Source of the DNA: Costus lasius
Taxonomy: Eukaryota; Streptophyta; Magnoliopsida; Zingiberales; Costaceae
Reading direction: 5' to 3'
Assembly: GCA_027563935.2 (NCBI GenBank)
Contig: CM050449.1
Span: 16,762,735 to 16,826,734, forward strand
Length of the DNA stretch: 64,000 nucleotides
Numbering within the stretch: position 1 is the first letter of the stretch; the number at the start of each line of letters is the position of its first letter. This document shows positions 46,001 through 56,660 of this stretch, piece after piece. The position numbers and the translations under genes are program-made. The notes beneath the pieces were generated by a model. It saw only the letters and a program-made list of their open reading frames with translations. It ran no database searches and was not told the DNA's origin.

Positions 46001-49000
46001 GTGTGAACTCTAGAGAGTAAACAAAGAGGAACAAAAGACTATAAAACATACGAAGAGGCTGGAGCGAAGGCATATATAAACAAAGAGGAACAAAAGACTT
46101 ACACTGTTACAAGTGAAGGGAGCAAAGGTCGTTGGCCAAGAGAACGAAGGCAGCTAGAGCGAAGGGAGCAAAGGCGGCTGGCGAAGGGAGCGAAAGCGGC
46201 CGGCGAAGGAAGCGAAGGTGGTGACGGCGAAGGGAGCAAATAGGGGTGGCAATTCCACTCGACGGGTTCGGGTACCCGACCTGTTTAGCACGGGTTCGGG
46301 TACCCGTTTAGCTAAACAGGTCGGGTTCGGGTTTAGGGGTATGGGTACCCGCGGGTACCCGATACCCGATATCCGATTTCAAATAAGTATAAATATATTT
46401 TTTATATTATTAGGATATAAATAATAATAAAATAACTATTATATAAATATTTATTACTATTAAAAATATAATAATAATAATAAATAGATATTATATAAAT
46501 ATTTTTATTTTTAAACTATATTTTATTAAAATAATATAATAAATAATTTATTTTTTATTTAATCGGATACCCGCGGGTACCCGTTTAAATACTCGACCCG
46601 GGTTTGGGTCGGGTTCGGGTAGCGGGTTTGGGTATCGGGTCGGGTTCGGGTTTTGGGTAAAACCGCGGGTACCCAACCTGTTGCCACCCCTAGGAGCAAA
46701 GGTGGCTGGCAAAGAGAGCGAAGGCGGCCGGCGAAGGAAGCGAAGGCGGTGAGTGGCAAATAAGTTACCGGCGAAGGGAGCTAAGCGGCGAAGGGACGAG
46801 CAGCGAGTTGCGAAGGGAGAGAGCAGTGGCGAAGGGAGTGAAGCGCGATCTAGGGTTTGAAATAAGTGATGAAATGAGTTCGGGTTAACGGGTTATGGGT
46901 TAAGGTTTTTTAGGAAACTGGAATGGTGGGAACACCCAATCCCAGCCGTTCCTATGTTTCGGAACGGCGATCCCACCATTCCTACCCCTAAACTAATTTT
47001 GCACCCAATCCCAGACGGAAAGCTTGATCCAGGTCGTCGACAAGCTTGTTCACAACTACATATAGTAGTGGTATTATGCAACTATGTCAGAGATGGCATA
47101 TTCAGTAAGTTTGATAATATTTGAGTAATTTTGATCATTGAATTATCTTCGGTAATGTCTCAATTTAAATCATAGCACAAATATTATTCCTTGAAATCTT
47201 CAGGAGAATTTTGGGATGAGATATGAGGCATATTCTCATCTTTCCTTTTTTTTTTTTAGATTTTTCAGAATTAAAATTTCATGTATTGTCATTACTGTCA
47301 TATCCAATTTAGTTTGAGTCAATTTGACTAATGAATTAAGGTGGGACAATTTTGACCACAGGATACAATTGCATTAACTAAATTCTACCTTCTAAGCACG
47401 TGGCATTCCACTATCCAGTGCACTTAACAGTTTACAACAACCATATCTCTTTTCTGATTGAAGCAGGTATTCGAAAAAAGCAACTTCAAATTAGTGACTG
47501 ACAAGGAGATTGAAATGGCACAATCTGCTCAATATCTCTTGAACCTACCAATCATAGTGGACGAGTCAAAGGTTTATTTGTTTATGCTTAAAGCTTGTGA
47601 TCTTTAAAATTGGCTTATCTTGATAATTGTTTGGCAATGTAGCTTGACAATACGTTTCTGCCAAAGCATTCTAAGGAGCATCATGATAAAAATCTTCCTG
47701 GTTATTCTGATAAGGTATTCTTGGATCCTCCTAAAATATGGTGCTTTTACAATGTTAATGCGCAATTCAATATATCCTCTATAGTTCAAGGGATTCAAAG
47801 TTTTGATGCAAGTAATATGCACTCAATTGATGTTTTTGAGATAATCCGATTCCAAATCACATTCTTTTGTAGGGAAAGTAATACCATATTATTTAATGCA
47901 TGCATATCTCCCTAGATAAATTTAGTACAATAGTAACTCAACAACCTTGGAAGAATTTCTAATATCCCAAATCCAATGTTCGAAAAGGATAAAAAAGGTT
48001 ATCATTCTTTGTTTCTCGACATTGTAATGGTTTTTTTAGTATGCTAATGCATGAACATTTTAGATTTGCTGAAAGCTCTAAAAATTTGGTTTATGCCCTC
48101 ATCTTTTGAAATAACTTAGGCTGCGTTTCGAGTTGCAGGATAGTAGTTTTGGCTAATCGACGAAACAGAAAAATGAGAAGCAGAGGCAGTTGAGACAATA
48201 CATGCTTCTTAGTTTAGACTAGAGTCCCCAACCCATTACTTCCCATCGAGACCAATTGTCACGCCCCGGCCTAAAGGTACTCCGATAGACCTTCAGACCG
48301 GCGTGAAATTCCTAGGTTTTCGAGTGCAAAATCACCCCCAATTTAAAAATCCTAATTGCCATCCGGAATTTCTCCCCAAATTGAAAAACGAACGGAAAAG
48401 CTAGAAAACACTAACCCTAGATTAATTTTACCTCAATTTTGAACGAAGTCAACTCTGATTGAATCAATCGCATGCTGACGTCAGCCCTTCAAAATTCTGC
48501 CGCTCGATTCGATTTTCGGATGCTGATGTTAGCCCTCGATTTCAATCGCTGACGTCGTGCTCGCGTCAGTCGCCGATTTCGATTTTAATTTCGAAATCGA
48601 AATCCGTTTTTGCCGTTGACCGCCGCTCTCGCTGACTTTCCTCGTTTCAAATGCTCGACGTGTTCGAACGAGATCTTCGTTCTGCTTCACAACACTGCCT
48701 ACGTCGTTGTTTCCACCCAGCGTCGCCGCACCGGTGAGCTTGCCGAAGAAGACTATGTTGGCAGGGGAAACGTCACCTGCTTCCCTTCAGCCCCTTCGTC
48801 ATCGTCCAGCAGCCGCCTGCCGTCAGAAACACCCATGAACGTCACCGGAATACCAAAAACAGGGGAAAGGGGAGGAGGTAGAAGAAGCCTCATTTCATTG
48901 ATCAGAAGCTTATAGAACTCTCCTTACTCCGACGACCCCCGTCGCCGGTGCCCCTCTCCCTCCCCCGCCGGTGACCGGCTACAATCCCTCTAATTTCTCT

Positions 49001-51910
49001 CCCTTTCACTCGCAGACTCTCCTTGTTCCGTCTGCCCGCTTGGAAGGGGCAACGACAATGCCTCGCCATCGTTGGTGGCGGCACACTCGCCTGGTGCCAC
49101 CCCTGGGTGTCACTCTTAGCAGTGCCCTCCTCCCTTCTCGTCCACTCTTGGACGTTTATAGGGGAAGGAGACGCCCGTGTCTCCCTCGCGTGGACCGTGT
49201 CCCCCACGCTTCTCTCGATGCCATTGTCTGCGTCCTCCGATTCCTCTGTTGGAGACGTGCCCTCCGAAGATCCAGCCGACGTCGTAGAAGACTCCACTGC
49301 TCGCGCCTGTGTCCGACTCTTCCGCCCGCGAGGAAGCCGCCGAAGCTTGCCAGCGCCCGAGTCATTCGGCGAAGGGGATGAAGCTGACACGGCTCGCCTC
49401 TTTCCCTTTTGTCGCGTGGGCTTTCCTTCTTGCGCACGCCGAGTGGGCCTAGGCCGCCGCCCAACCCATATGAAGCTGGTCCATTGTTTCAGGGCCTAAC
49501 AATTCTCCCCCACCTGATTTGAACATCGCCCCCGATGTTCGTCGAACACCCTCCTGACGCTATCATCGGAGCTCGCTGCTTCGGGAAGAGGTCTCACATA
49601 CCTCTCTTCGTCATCCTCCTAGTAACGGCATCAAAGCCTCCTACTCTGGAAAGGGTCTCACTGACCCCTCTCATCACCCCCCTGGTGATGGCATCGGAGC
49701 CTCCTGCTCCGTGAAGTGATCTTGTAAATCCCTCGTCATCGTCCATCTCGCATGGACTCGGCACTCCGTTCGGCTCAGAACAACGAGGCTCACGTCATAA
49801 CGTGCCTATCTCCGTACTTTGCCTAACTCATCTCGTGTTCTGCCGCCCCACATCATAACGTGCGATAGTGCTCTGCCCAACTCAGTGCTATCAGGGTCAT
49901 GTCCGTAACGCACCATCCACACAAATGTTCCGCTCAACCTGCAATAGCTGAGTTCACGTACTAGCATACTAGATCTTCAGCACTCCACCTGACTTGGCAC
50001 GACTGGGTTCACATCATAACGTGTCAATTTCGACACTCTGTCTAACCTCTCGTGCCCCAGTCTACATCATAACGCGCTGGAATTCCTCTGTTGAACACAT
50101 GTGTATCTCCGATCACCACCTTGACTGGACCTTTGCCTCTGAATCTCGCATCCCCATGCTCGGTCGGAATCATGCTCTGATACCAGTTGTCATGCCCCGG
50201 CCTAAAGGTACTCTGACAGACCTTCAGACCGGTGTGAAATCCCTAGGTTTCCGGGTGCAAAATCACCCCCAATTCGGAAACCCTAATTGCCGTCCGAAAT
50301 TTCTCCCCAAATTGAAAAACGAACAGAAAAGCCGGAAAACCCTAACCCTAGATTAATTTTACCTCAATTTTGACCCAAGTTAACTCTGATTGAATCAATC
50401 GCACGCTGACGTCAGCCCTTCAAAATTCCGCCATTCGATTCGATCTTCGGATGCTGACGTCACACTGACGTCAGCCCCCAAATTTTCACGTCAGCCGCGA
50501 AATCGAAATCCGATTTCGCCGTTAACCGTTGCTCTCGCTGACTTTCCTCGTTTCGAACGCTCGACGCGTTCGAACGAGATCTTCGTTCTGCTTCACGATG
50601 CCACCTGCGTTGCTGTTTCCACCGAGCGTCGCCACACCGGTGAGCTCGCCGAAGAAGACTGTGTTGGCAGGGGAAAGGTCACCTGCTTCCCTTCAACCTC
50701 TTCGTCATCGTCCGGCAGCCGTCTGCCATCGGAAACACCTAGGAACGTCGCCGAAATACTGAAAATAGGGGAAAGGGGAGGAGGTAGAAGAAGCCTCGTT
50801 TATTCACTGATCAGAAGCTTACAGAACTCTCCTTACTCCGACGACCCCCGTCGCCGGTGCCCCTCTCCCTCCCTCGCCGGTGACCGACTACAATCCCTCT
50901 AATTTCTCTCCCTTTCACTCGCAGACTCTCCTTGTTCCGTCTGCCCACCTGGAAGGGGCGACAACAGCGCCTCGCCATCGTTGGTGGTGGCACACCCGCC
51001 TGGTGCTGCCCCAGGATGTCGCTCTCAGCAGCGCCCTCCTCCCTTCTTCTTGTCCGCTCTTGGACGTTTATAGGGGAAGGAGACGCCCGTGTCTCCCTCG
51101 CGTGGACCGTGTCCCCCACGCTTCTCTCGATGCCATCGTTTGCGTCCTTCGATTCCTCTATTGGAGACGCGCCCTCCGAAGATCCAGCCGACACCGTTGA
51201 AGACTCCGCTGCTCGCGCCTGCGTCCGACTCTTCCGCCCGCGAGGAAGCCGCCGAAGCCTGCCAGCTCCCGAGTCGTTCGGCGAAGGGGATGAAGCTGAC
51301 GCGGCTCGCCTCTTTCCCTTCTGTCGCGTGGGTTTTCCTTCTTGCGCACGCCGAGTGGACCTGGGTCACCGCCCAACCCATATGAAACTGGCCCATTGTT
51401 TGAGGACCTAACACCAACCCCACCTACCTAGCCCGCTTGCCCAGCTCTCAGCACAACCCCATCCCCCTTCTCTACCCTTGGGCGATTTCCTCCCTTCTCC
51501 GCAATCTTCCCCCTACCCCTAGTGCGCAAAGGAAGGTGCGTCCGTAACAAACGATCCGCTCTAGCGTGATCTTCCCCCGAGCCCCCCTCCCTCGGCACAA
51601 CAATCTCTCCCCCTAGTGCGCAATGAGTGTGTTGTGAAATTTTTGATAAGCTAAAACACTATCCAGCCTAAAATTTCCAACGTCCAACTAGCAAAAGCCA
51701 ATAGCATCCTCAAACACATCCTTAACTTCCTAGAAATAACATATATTATCATTCTTGTCCCTTTCCATAGCTCTAGGGTGGGCAAAAATTTGGTAATTAC
51801 TTCTTTTACAATTAAGTTTGGTTAGTAATGATAATAGCTTTAGTAATATTTTTTTCACTATTTGGTAAGATAATTATAATTATTATTTTAAAAATTATCA
51901 AAATTATTAA

Positions 51911-51959
<49 letters not shown>

Positions 51960-54900
51960 ATATGGGATACGGTGTAGGTTTAGACCGGTTTATTAGACAG
52001 AACTGAGTTGCTCACTATAGGAGCAGTAGAGGACAAAGGACAAATAAGAGAAGGAGGAGGAGCGGGAAGAAGGCGGAGTTCCTGGAAAGCATAAGTCCAC
52101 TTGTCCTTCTTCTCTTCCTCCTCCTCTTCCTTTCTCAATGCGGCAAGCGGTGAATGCTTGTCTTTCTTTTCTTTTCTTTTCTTTTTCTTTCTTCATTCTC
52201 CTCTTTCGCTCAGTGGCATGCCTTCCATTTATGCCTGGATCAGTACAATAATTTTTTAAAATAAATTTTGATTCAATAAATTTTGATAAATTCAATAATT
52301 AGTAATTAGCATATGCTTTGCCCTAGCTCTATTAAGAATACTCAAGCATTCCTAGACTTATCCCCAGATGTTACCTAAATATCTATTTCTAGTTATGAAT
52401 TACTTGCTTACGCTTCAATGCAAACATAAATACACAAGAAATTGTACTAGAATTAGCAATGTAGTATTGTATTTGCATGTGTGTTTCTTCTTTCCTTACC
52501 ACAATGAGTTCTATTTTGTTTGATCATCTCATAATTGAACATAAGAGGAAATGGATCATAAATTAGAAGGGAATGGAAAGTTCTTGACTAGAGTGCGTGT
52601 GGATTAAATTCATAGTTCGTACTATGATTTCAGCATCAAACTATCCAAAAAATTGCAATATAAGTTGTATTAGTTATATCATATTGACATAATTAGAATC
52701 AAATATGAACTAATTGAAAATAAAAATAAAAAAGGATAAATATACAAATATATTTTTTTTAAAAAAAACAAAACACAAATCTTTTGATATTTTAAACTAT
52801 TTTATCAAGTGATCATATAAATTTTTTAAATCATATACTATGTCCTTTTTAAATGGAAATTTAATTTTACACATTTTTATATATTCATAATTTTATAAAT
52901 ATTTGGACATATATAATTAATTGATAATTTAACAAGAATTATATAGCGACTAAGTAGTTTAACTAGAATTATTATATATGATTAAATATTTATGCTTGTT
53001 ATTTTTCATAATTACAAATATATTTAAATATCTATTAAATTTCTATTTATATTATGATTTACCTTTTTATTATATATAATGAATTATTTATTTATTCCCA
53101 ACAATAAATTACTTAATACATGAATTCAAGGCTTTCAATCTCAATCTCTATAATTTTTTAAAACCTATCATGCATTATGTGTAGATAACTTTACCAACAA
53201 ATGATTATAATTAAAATTAACTATTTAATGATTAAATCATAAGCATTAATCTAGTAAAAATAAAATATAATTAATATATTAAATTCAATTGGATTATGAA
53301 ATTGTAAAAGCATTTTGATTATATTTTTTTAGAAATTAATTTAGGCTTTGGTTTCGTAACTCTTCATGAATCTTCATTAGTGACTTAGCACGAGGGAGGA
53401 TTGGTGAGGGGCAAGAGATAGAGAACATCTGGCTCTTGGTACTTGGTTTCTTATTTTATAACTGGAATTCTTTATGTCATTTGTAAGACAATCACCTGCG
53501 GTTAGCATTCGGCCAATAGAGATGTGGCCAACTACAACTAATCACTATCGATCATTCTGGAGCAGCCTCTCTTTTTTGCTATGCAAGATATTGAATCTTT
53601 GCATTTTGTCAATTGATTTCGTCTCTTTTAATTAAACCCAGCAATTTATAGTTAGTTTCCAATGTGTGTCCAAAAAATTAAACAGAATCGAATCGGAGTT
53701 GCCAATTCGATCCAACTTGGTCAATTTCAATTCATATTTGCTGATCATGCAAACTATGATTAAATCATAGGAACCCAAACTAATAGTTATGTTGGTCATA
53801 AGTTAGTTTTATTTCTTAAAATAATAAGTATTTGTGAGGGACCTTAACACTAAAATCAGCTTTCTTAATTACTAGACGGTGTAATTTTTATATGCTATTT
53901 TTCTATTAGGTTTAATTCAGAGTTTACAAATAATGCTGTCCTTTATAACATGCTATTATTCTCTTTTTACGTTACCATTTTCTTATATTGATCTTTTTTT
54001 ATATATTCTTCAAGTACATAATTTTTCATCGAGGAATAGGCATTGACCGAACAACTGGTTACTTTGTCATGGAAAAATTGAATACGATCATCTCTCGTAC
54101 TTGGGCAAGCTTTATGAGAGTTACTAGGTAAATGATCTGATAAAACATGTGTTGTTTTACGTCAGATTGACAAAATCAGAAATTTAAATGGTTGAAGTGT
54201 GTTGTATGACTTTAGGCTCCAAGAATTCTTCCCAAAAAGAACAAGCTTGATGTCCACGGAAGATGCAAAAGAAGTTAATGAAAATAGTGATGATTTAGAG
54301 AAGGAAGACTTGTTAGTTAAACGCATTAGAATCGAAAACATGGAGCTGAGGTTCCAACTGCTTACTGAATTTCTTTTCATAGAGGTTGATGTATTACAGG
54401 AAGGAACTGACAGTCGTTTTTTTTTTTTTCGTTTACTGCAGCATTAGAGAGCTAATCAGAAAATTGGAAATCCAAGAACCAACTTTCGACAGAATGATTG
54501 TTATGTACAGGTAGATGTACCACTCTTGAGTTAGTTATAGTCATTGAGATGGCAATAATTCTGGGAGCGAAAAATTCCTCTGCCATTGATATGAGGTTGC
54601 ATTGATTCTAGATATTGTGCTTGTTAAGTCTGCTATTCACGATTTGTCAGTAAAAATAATAGCTTAAAAAATCCTCTAAAGATGTTTAAATGCAGTGTGT
54701 AGTTTTTCCCACTCCTGCATCTTAAAGCTGTTGCTATCTATAATATTGTAGGCGAGCTAGCCCAAATGAGAAGAAAGACAGAGGGATTCATATAAAACAT
54801 TTCAAAAGTATTCCTATGGCTGATATGGAACTTGTGCTGGTGAGATTTCCGAAACGAATTTCACTACAAAATTCATAAGCTTTTGAATAATACTTAAATA

Positions 54901-56660
54901 TAAACATGTTTTTGAGTTTAATCCATGATTATCCAGCCTGAAAAGAAAAACCCAAGTTTAACTCCTATGGACTGGGTCAACTTTCTCATATATGCTGTGT
55001 TTGGTCTTGTAAGTTTCTGATTCACTTAACGTAACTGGTGTATGATTTTTCGTCCTCATTTTATCTAATAGCTAAGTTATATACTATCTCAGGTTACTCT
55101 TGTTAGCTCTTTTCAAATGCCTAAGGCTGACATCCGGATTGTCAGAGTTGTCCTATCTGGTATCGTTGCCTATTGTGCAAAGATCTACATCTCGTGAGTT
55201 TCTTTTTCTTTTTTAGACAACCTGACTTCATTTTGGCTGATGAGTGCAAGTATTCATGTCATCATATCTGTGTAATTATATCTTTGTCTCTACCCGTGAG
55301 TAAACAAAGAACAATTTCCATGAATCCTTCCTACTAACTGCAATCACCAATGACAATACTATTACGGAAAAATCATCGGTCATACTAAATTTTGTCAATT
55401 ATGAGGTTTTGAAACCCAAAAGCTTCTACGTTTGCTCACTTATTTTCTACCATTATTAGCATTAATAAACATTATATATCATCCTCGTGTGCAATATGAT
55501 TTTCTCGGTTTCTTCTATTACAACTCTTTCCTATTATGATATCTTAATTTTCTTGTTCTACAAGAGTTTAACTATTTGCATGTTCATAATGATTTTCGTA
55601 TTGAATTTCTTTTCTGCATCAAGCTTACTGCCTAATATACACTTGTTAGGTTATTACATCTTTTATACTTGGTCAATGAATTTGTTTACCGGATAGTGTC
55701 AACGTGCGTTATTCTAGCTAAACCATGCAGGTTTCAGCAACAGATGGCAACTTATCAAAATCTAATTATCAAATCAATGTATGATAAACAACTTGACAGT
55801 GGCAAAGGCACACTTCTACACTTGTGTTATGATGTGATTCAACAAGAGGTAGGTTTCAGTCTAATAACATGATTGCGCCAAATTCATGTGAAATTTAGGA
55901 AAGTCATGTTCAGTCTGAATTTGCAGATCAAAGAGGTGATAATTCCTCTCTTTATTTTGATGAAGGAAGGGGAATTGACAGTAAAGGTACGAACTTTTTC
56001 TTCTTTTCTCCCGACTGTTCATTGCAAGTATGCTGCTGATTATACCCATCTTCCTAGCCTTATCATCTATGCATGTAAACAGGATCTTGACAGTAAATGT
56101 GAAGAATTTATTGAAAGAGAGTTCAGCGAGAAATGTGACTTTGAAGTTGAAGATGCCATTCAAAAGTTGGAAAGACTTCGTCTTGTTACAAGTGTAAGTG
56201 GCAAAATTCCTCGAATTACATGATTACAGTGTGAGCTATTTGAGAGGACTTTAGAAAGTTGACAAGCCCAAAGCCATATTGTTCTCACCACTAAAAAAAA
56301 TTATCTTCCCAAACATTATTTATACCATGAACATGAACAATGTGTAAGGTAGATTAGTGCAGGTGCATAATACTAGAGAGAGAGAGAGCTGGCGCATGGA
56401 GGCGAGGGCACTATATTTGTCTTGCATCTATGGAAATTTTTTGTATTTAAGTTTTGCTGAAATTTTGGTCTTGGTGGTATTGGCTTATGAATTGGAACTA
56501 AAATGTGATACTAAATTATATTGTCATATGTGGTTAAAAGGATGGACAGGATTCTGGAAGAAGCATCCGTTGTTTTCCCTTGAAGGAAGCAAACGAGAAC
56601 ATTTGGCACCACTTTAAAGAACTGGTATTGATGAAAGCGAAACAACCTCCAGGCTCATGA
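40097..56660 (+). CDS. DUF3754 (TMEM143-like) membrane protein, copy 2, complete
   Basis: Fifteen exons with GT/AG borders give 493 residues: 40097-40214, 40985-41079, 41322-41435, 47467-47571, 47643-47714, 54015-54127, 54216-54350, 54442-54510, 54752-54839, 54937-55008, 55093-55193, 55731-55848, 55927-55986, 56083-56193, 56550-56660. The start [14 protein letters not shown] follows a TATA box. Residues about 317-334 and 343-360 are hydrophobic and likely membrane-spanning; the family signature [16 protein letters not shown] lies just before them (exon 9) and [19 protein letters not shown] after (exon 12). Plant DUF3754 proteins are related to animal TMEM143; their role is unknown. Introns 3 and 5 are about 6 kb and hold mobile elements and minisatellites. 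The last exon differs most from copy 1. Exon borders were placed by hand using the two copies against each other. Confidence 0.87.
42165..42274. repeat. 55-bp pyrimidine-rich tandem duplication in intron 3
   Basis: Two near-identical copies starting ctttttcttcatttc at 42165 and 42220. Confidence 0.8.
43190..43620. repeat. Degenerate minisatellite in intron 3
   Basis: Repeated variants of taccctaggcatgaatgctt, each followed by an aaaag-rich stretch, with an irregular spacing of about 40-60 bp. Too diverged to define unit borders. Confidence 0.55.
44920..45310. repeat. Degenerate gaagcttccgcc minisatellite with ggtac flanks
   Basis: Begins with two copies of gactgatttgtaccagtatg (27-bp unit, about 44936-44990). 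A run of about ten variants of cgaagcttccgccagtgcc follows (45005-45240), then ggtacaaaccgg-type sequence. Open frames here follow from the repeat and are not genes. Confidence 0.65.
46110..46860. repeat. gcgaagggagc minisatellite in intron 3
   Basis: Short units of the type gcgaagggagcgaaggcggc occur from about 46110 to 46230 and from 46693 to 46850, interrupted by the hAT MITE at 46241-46692. Confidence 0.75.
46241..46692. mobile_element. Non-autonomous hAT MITE (452 bp)
   Basis: Perfect 12-bp terminal inverted repeats TAGGGGTGGCAA and TTGCCACCCCTA, flanked by perfect 8-bp duplications GGAGCAAA (46233-46240 and 46693-46700). The interior is rich in GGGTACCCG and CGGGTTCGGGT motifs around an AT-rich core. 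No coding capacity. The target motif also occurs in the surrounding minisatellite, so the duplication is strong but not independent proof. Confidence 0.92.
46920..46982. repeat. Two-tier foldback in intron 3
   Basis: Outer arms GGAATGGTGGGA (46920-46931) and TCCCACCATTCC (46971-46982), inner arms GCCGTTCC (46945-46952) and GGAACGGC (46961-46968). All pairs are perfect. Confidence 0.8.
48257..49501 (-). repeat. 3' LTR of the short-interior element
   Basis: 1245 bp, GC-rich, TG to CA. Long open frames on both strands recur in the other LTR but follow from base composition. Confidence 0.92.
49502..50187 (-). other. Interior of the short-interior element
   Basis: Purine tract at 49502-49515 and primer site at 50174-50185 (plus strand GCTCTGATACCA). 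Between them are five or more diverged copies of an acatcataacgtgc motif and gctctgcc/actcagc segments, and no protein. Confidence 0.85.
50188..51413 (-). repeat. 5' LTR of the short-interior element
   Basis: 1226 bp, the partner of 48257-49501, with scattered substitutions and small indels. Confidence 0.92.
51913..51957. repeat. (TA)n microsatellite
   Basis: About 22 TA units in intron 5 of DUF3754 copy 2. Confidence 0.95.
51960..54014. other. Rest of intron 5, no gene seen
   Basis: AT-rich intronic sequence with a pyrimidine-rich tract near 52100-52210. No coding region or element ends recognised. Confidence 0.6.

Larger units (their letters stand above)
48257..51413 (-). mobile_element. 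Non-coding LTR retrotransposon with short interior, in intron 5
   Basis: Two similar LTRs (48257-49501 and 50188-51413) enclose only 686 bp. Read on the minus strand, the 5' LTR (right) begins TGTTAGG and ends CATGACA, a tRNA-iMet primer site follows, and a purine tract AGGTGGGGGAGAAT precedes the 3' LTR (left). Flanks are CCAAT (48252-48256) and CCAAC (51414-51418), a 5-bp duplication with one change. There is no gag or pol. It is too large for a TRIM (LTRs 1.2 kb) and too small inside for a LARD. Confidence 0.92.

Noticed and set aside
48902..49390. Long minus-strand reading frame (162 residues), repeated in similar form near 50811-51194
   Set aside because: It lies in both LTRs of a non-coding element, has overlapping open frames in other phases and no domain; GC-rich composition explains it.
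50390..50902. 170-residue plus-strand frame
   Set aside because: Within the LTR; its counterpart in the other LTR (48610-48915) is interrupted differently, so no selection on the protein.
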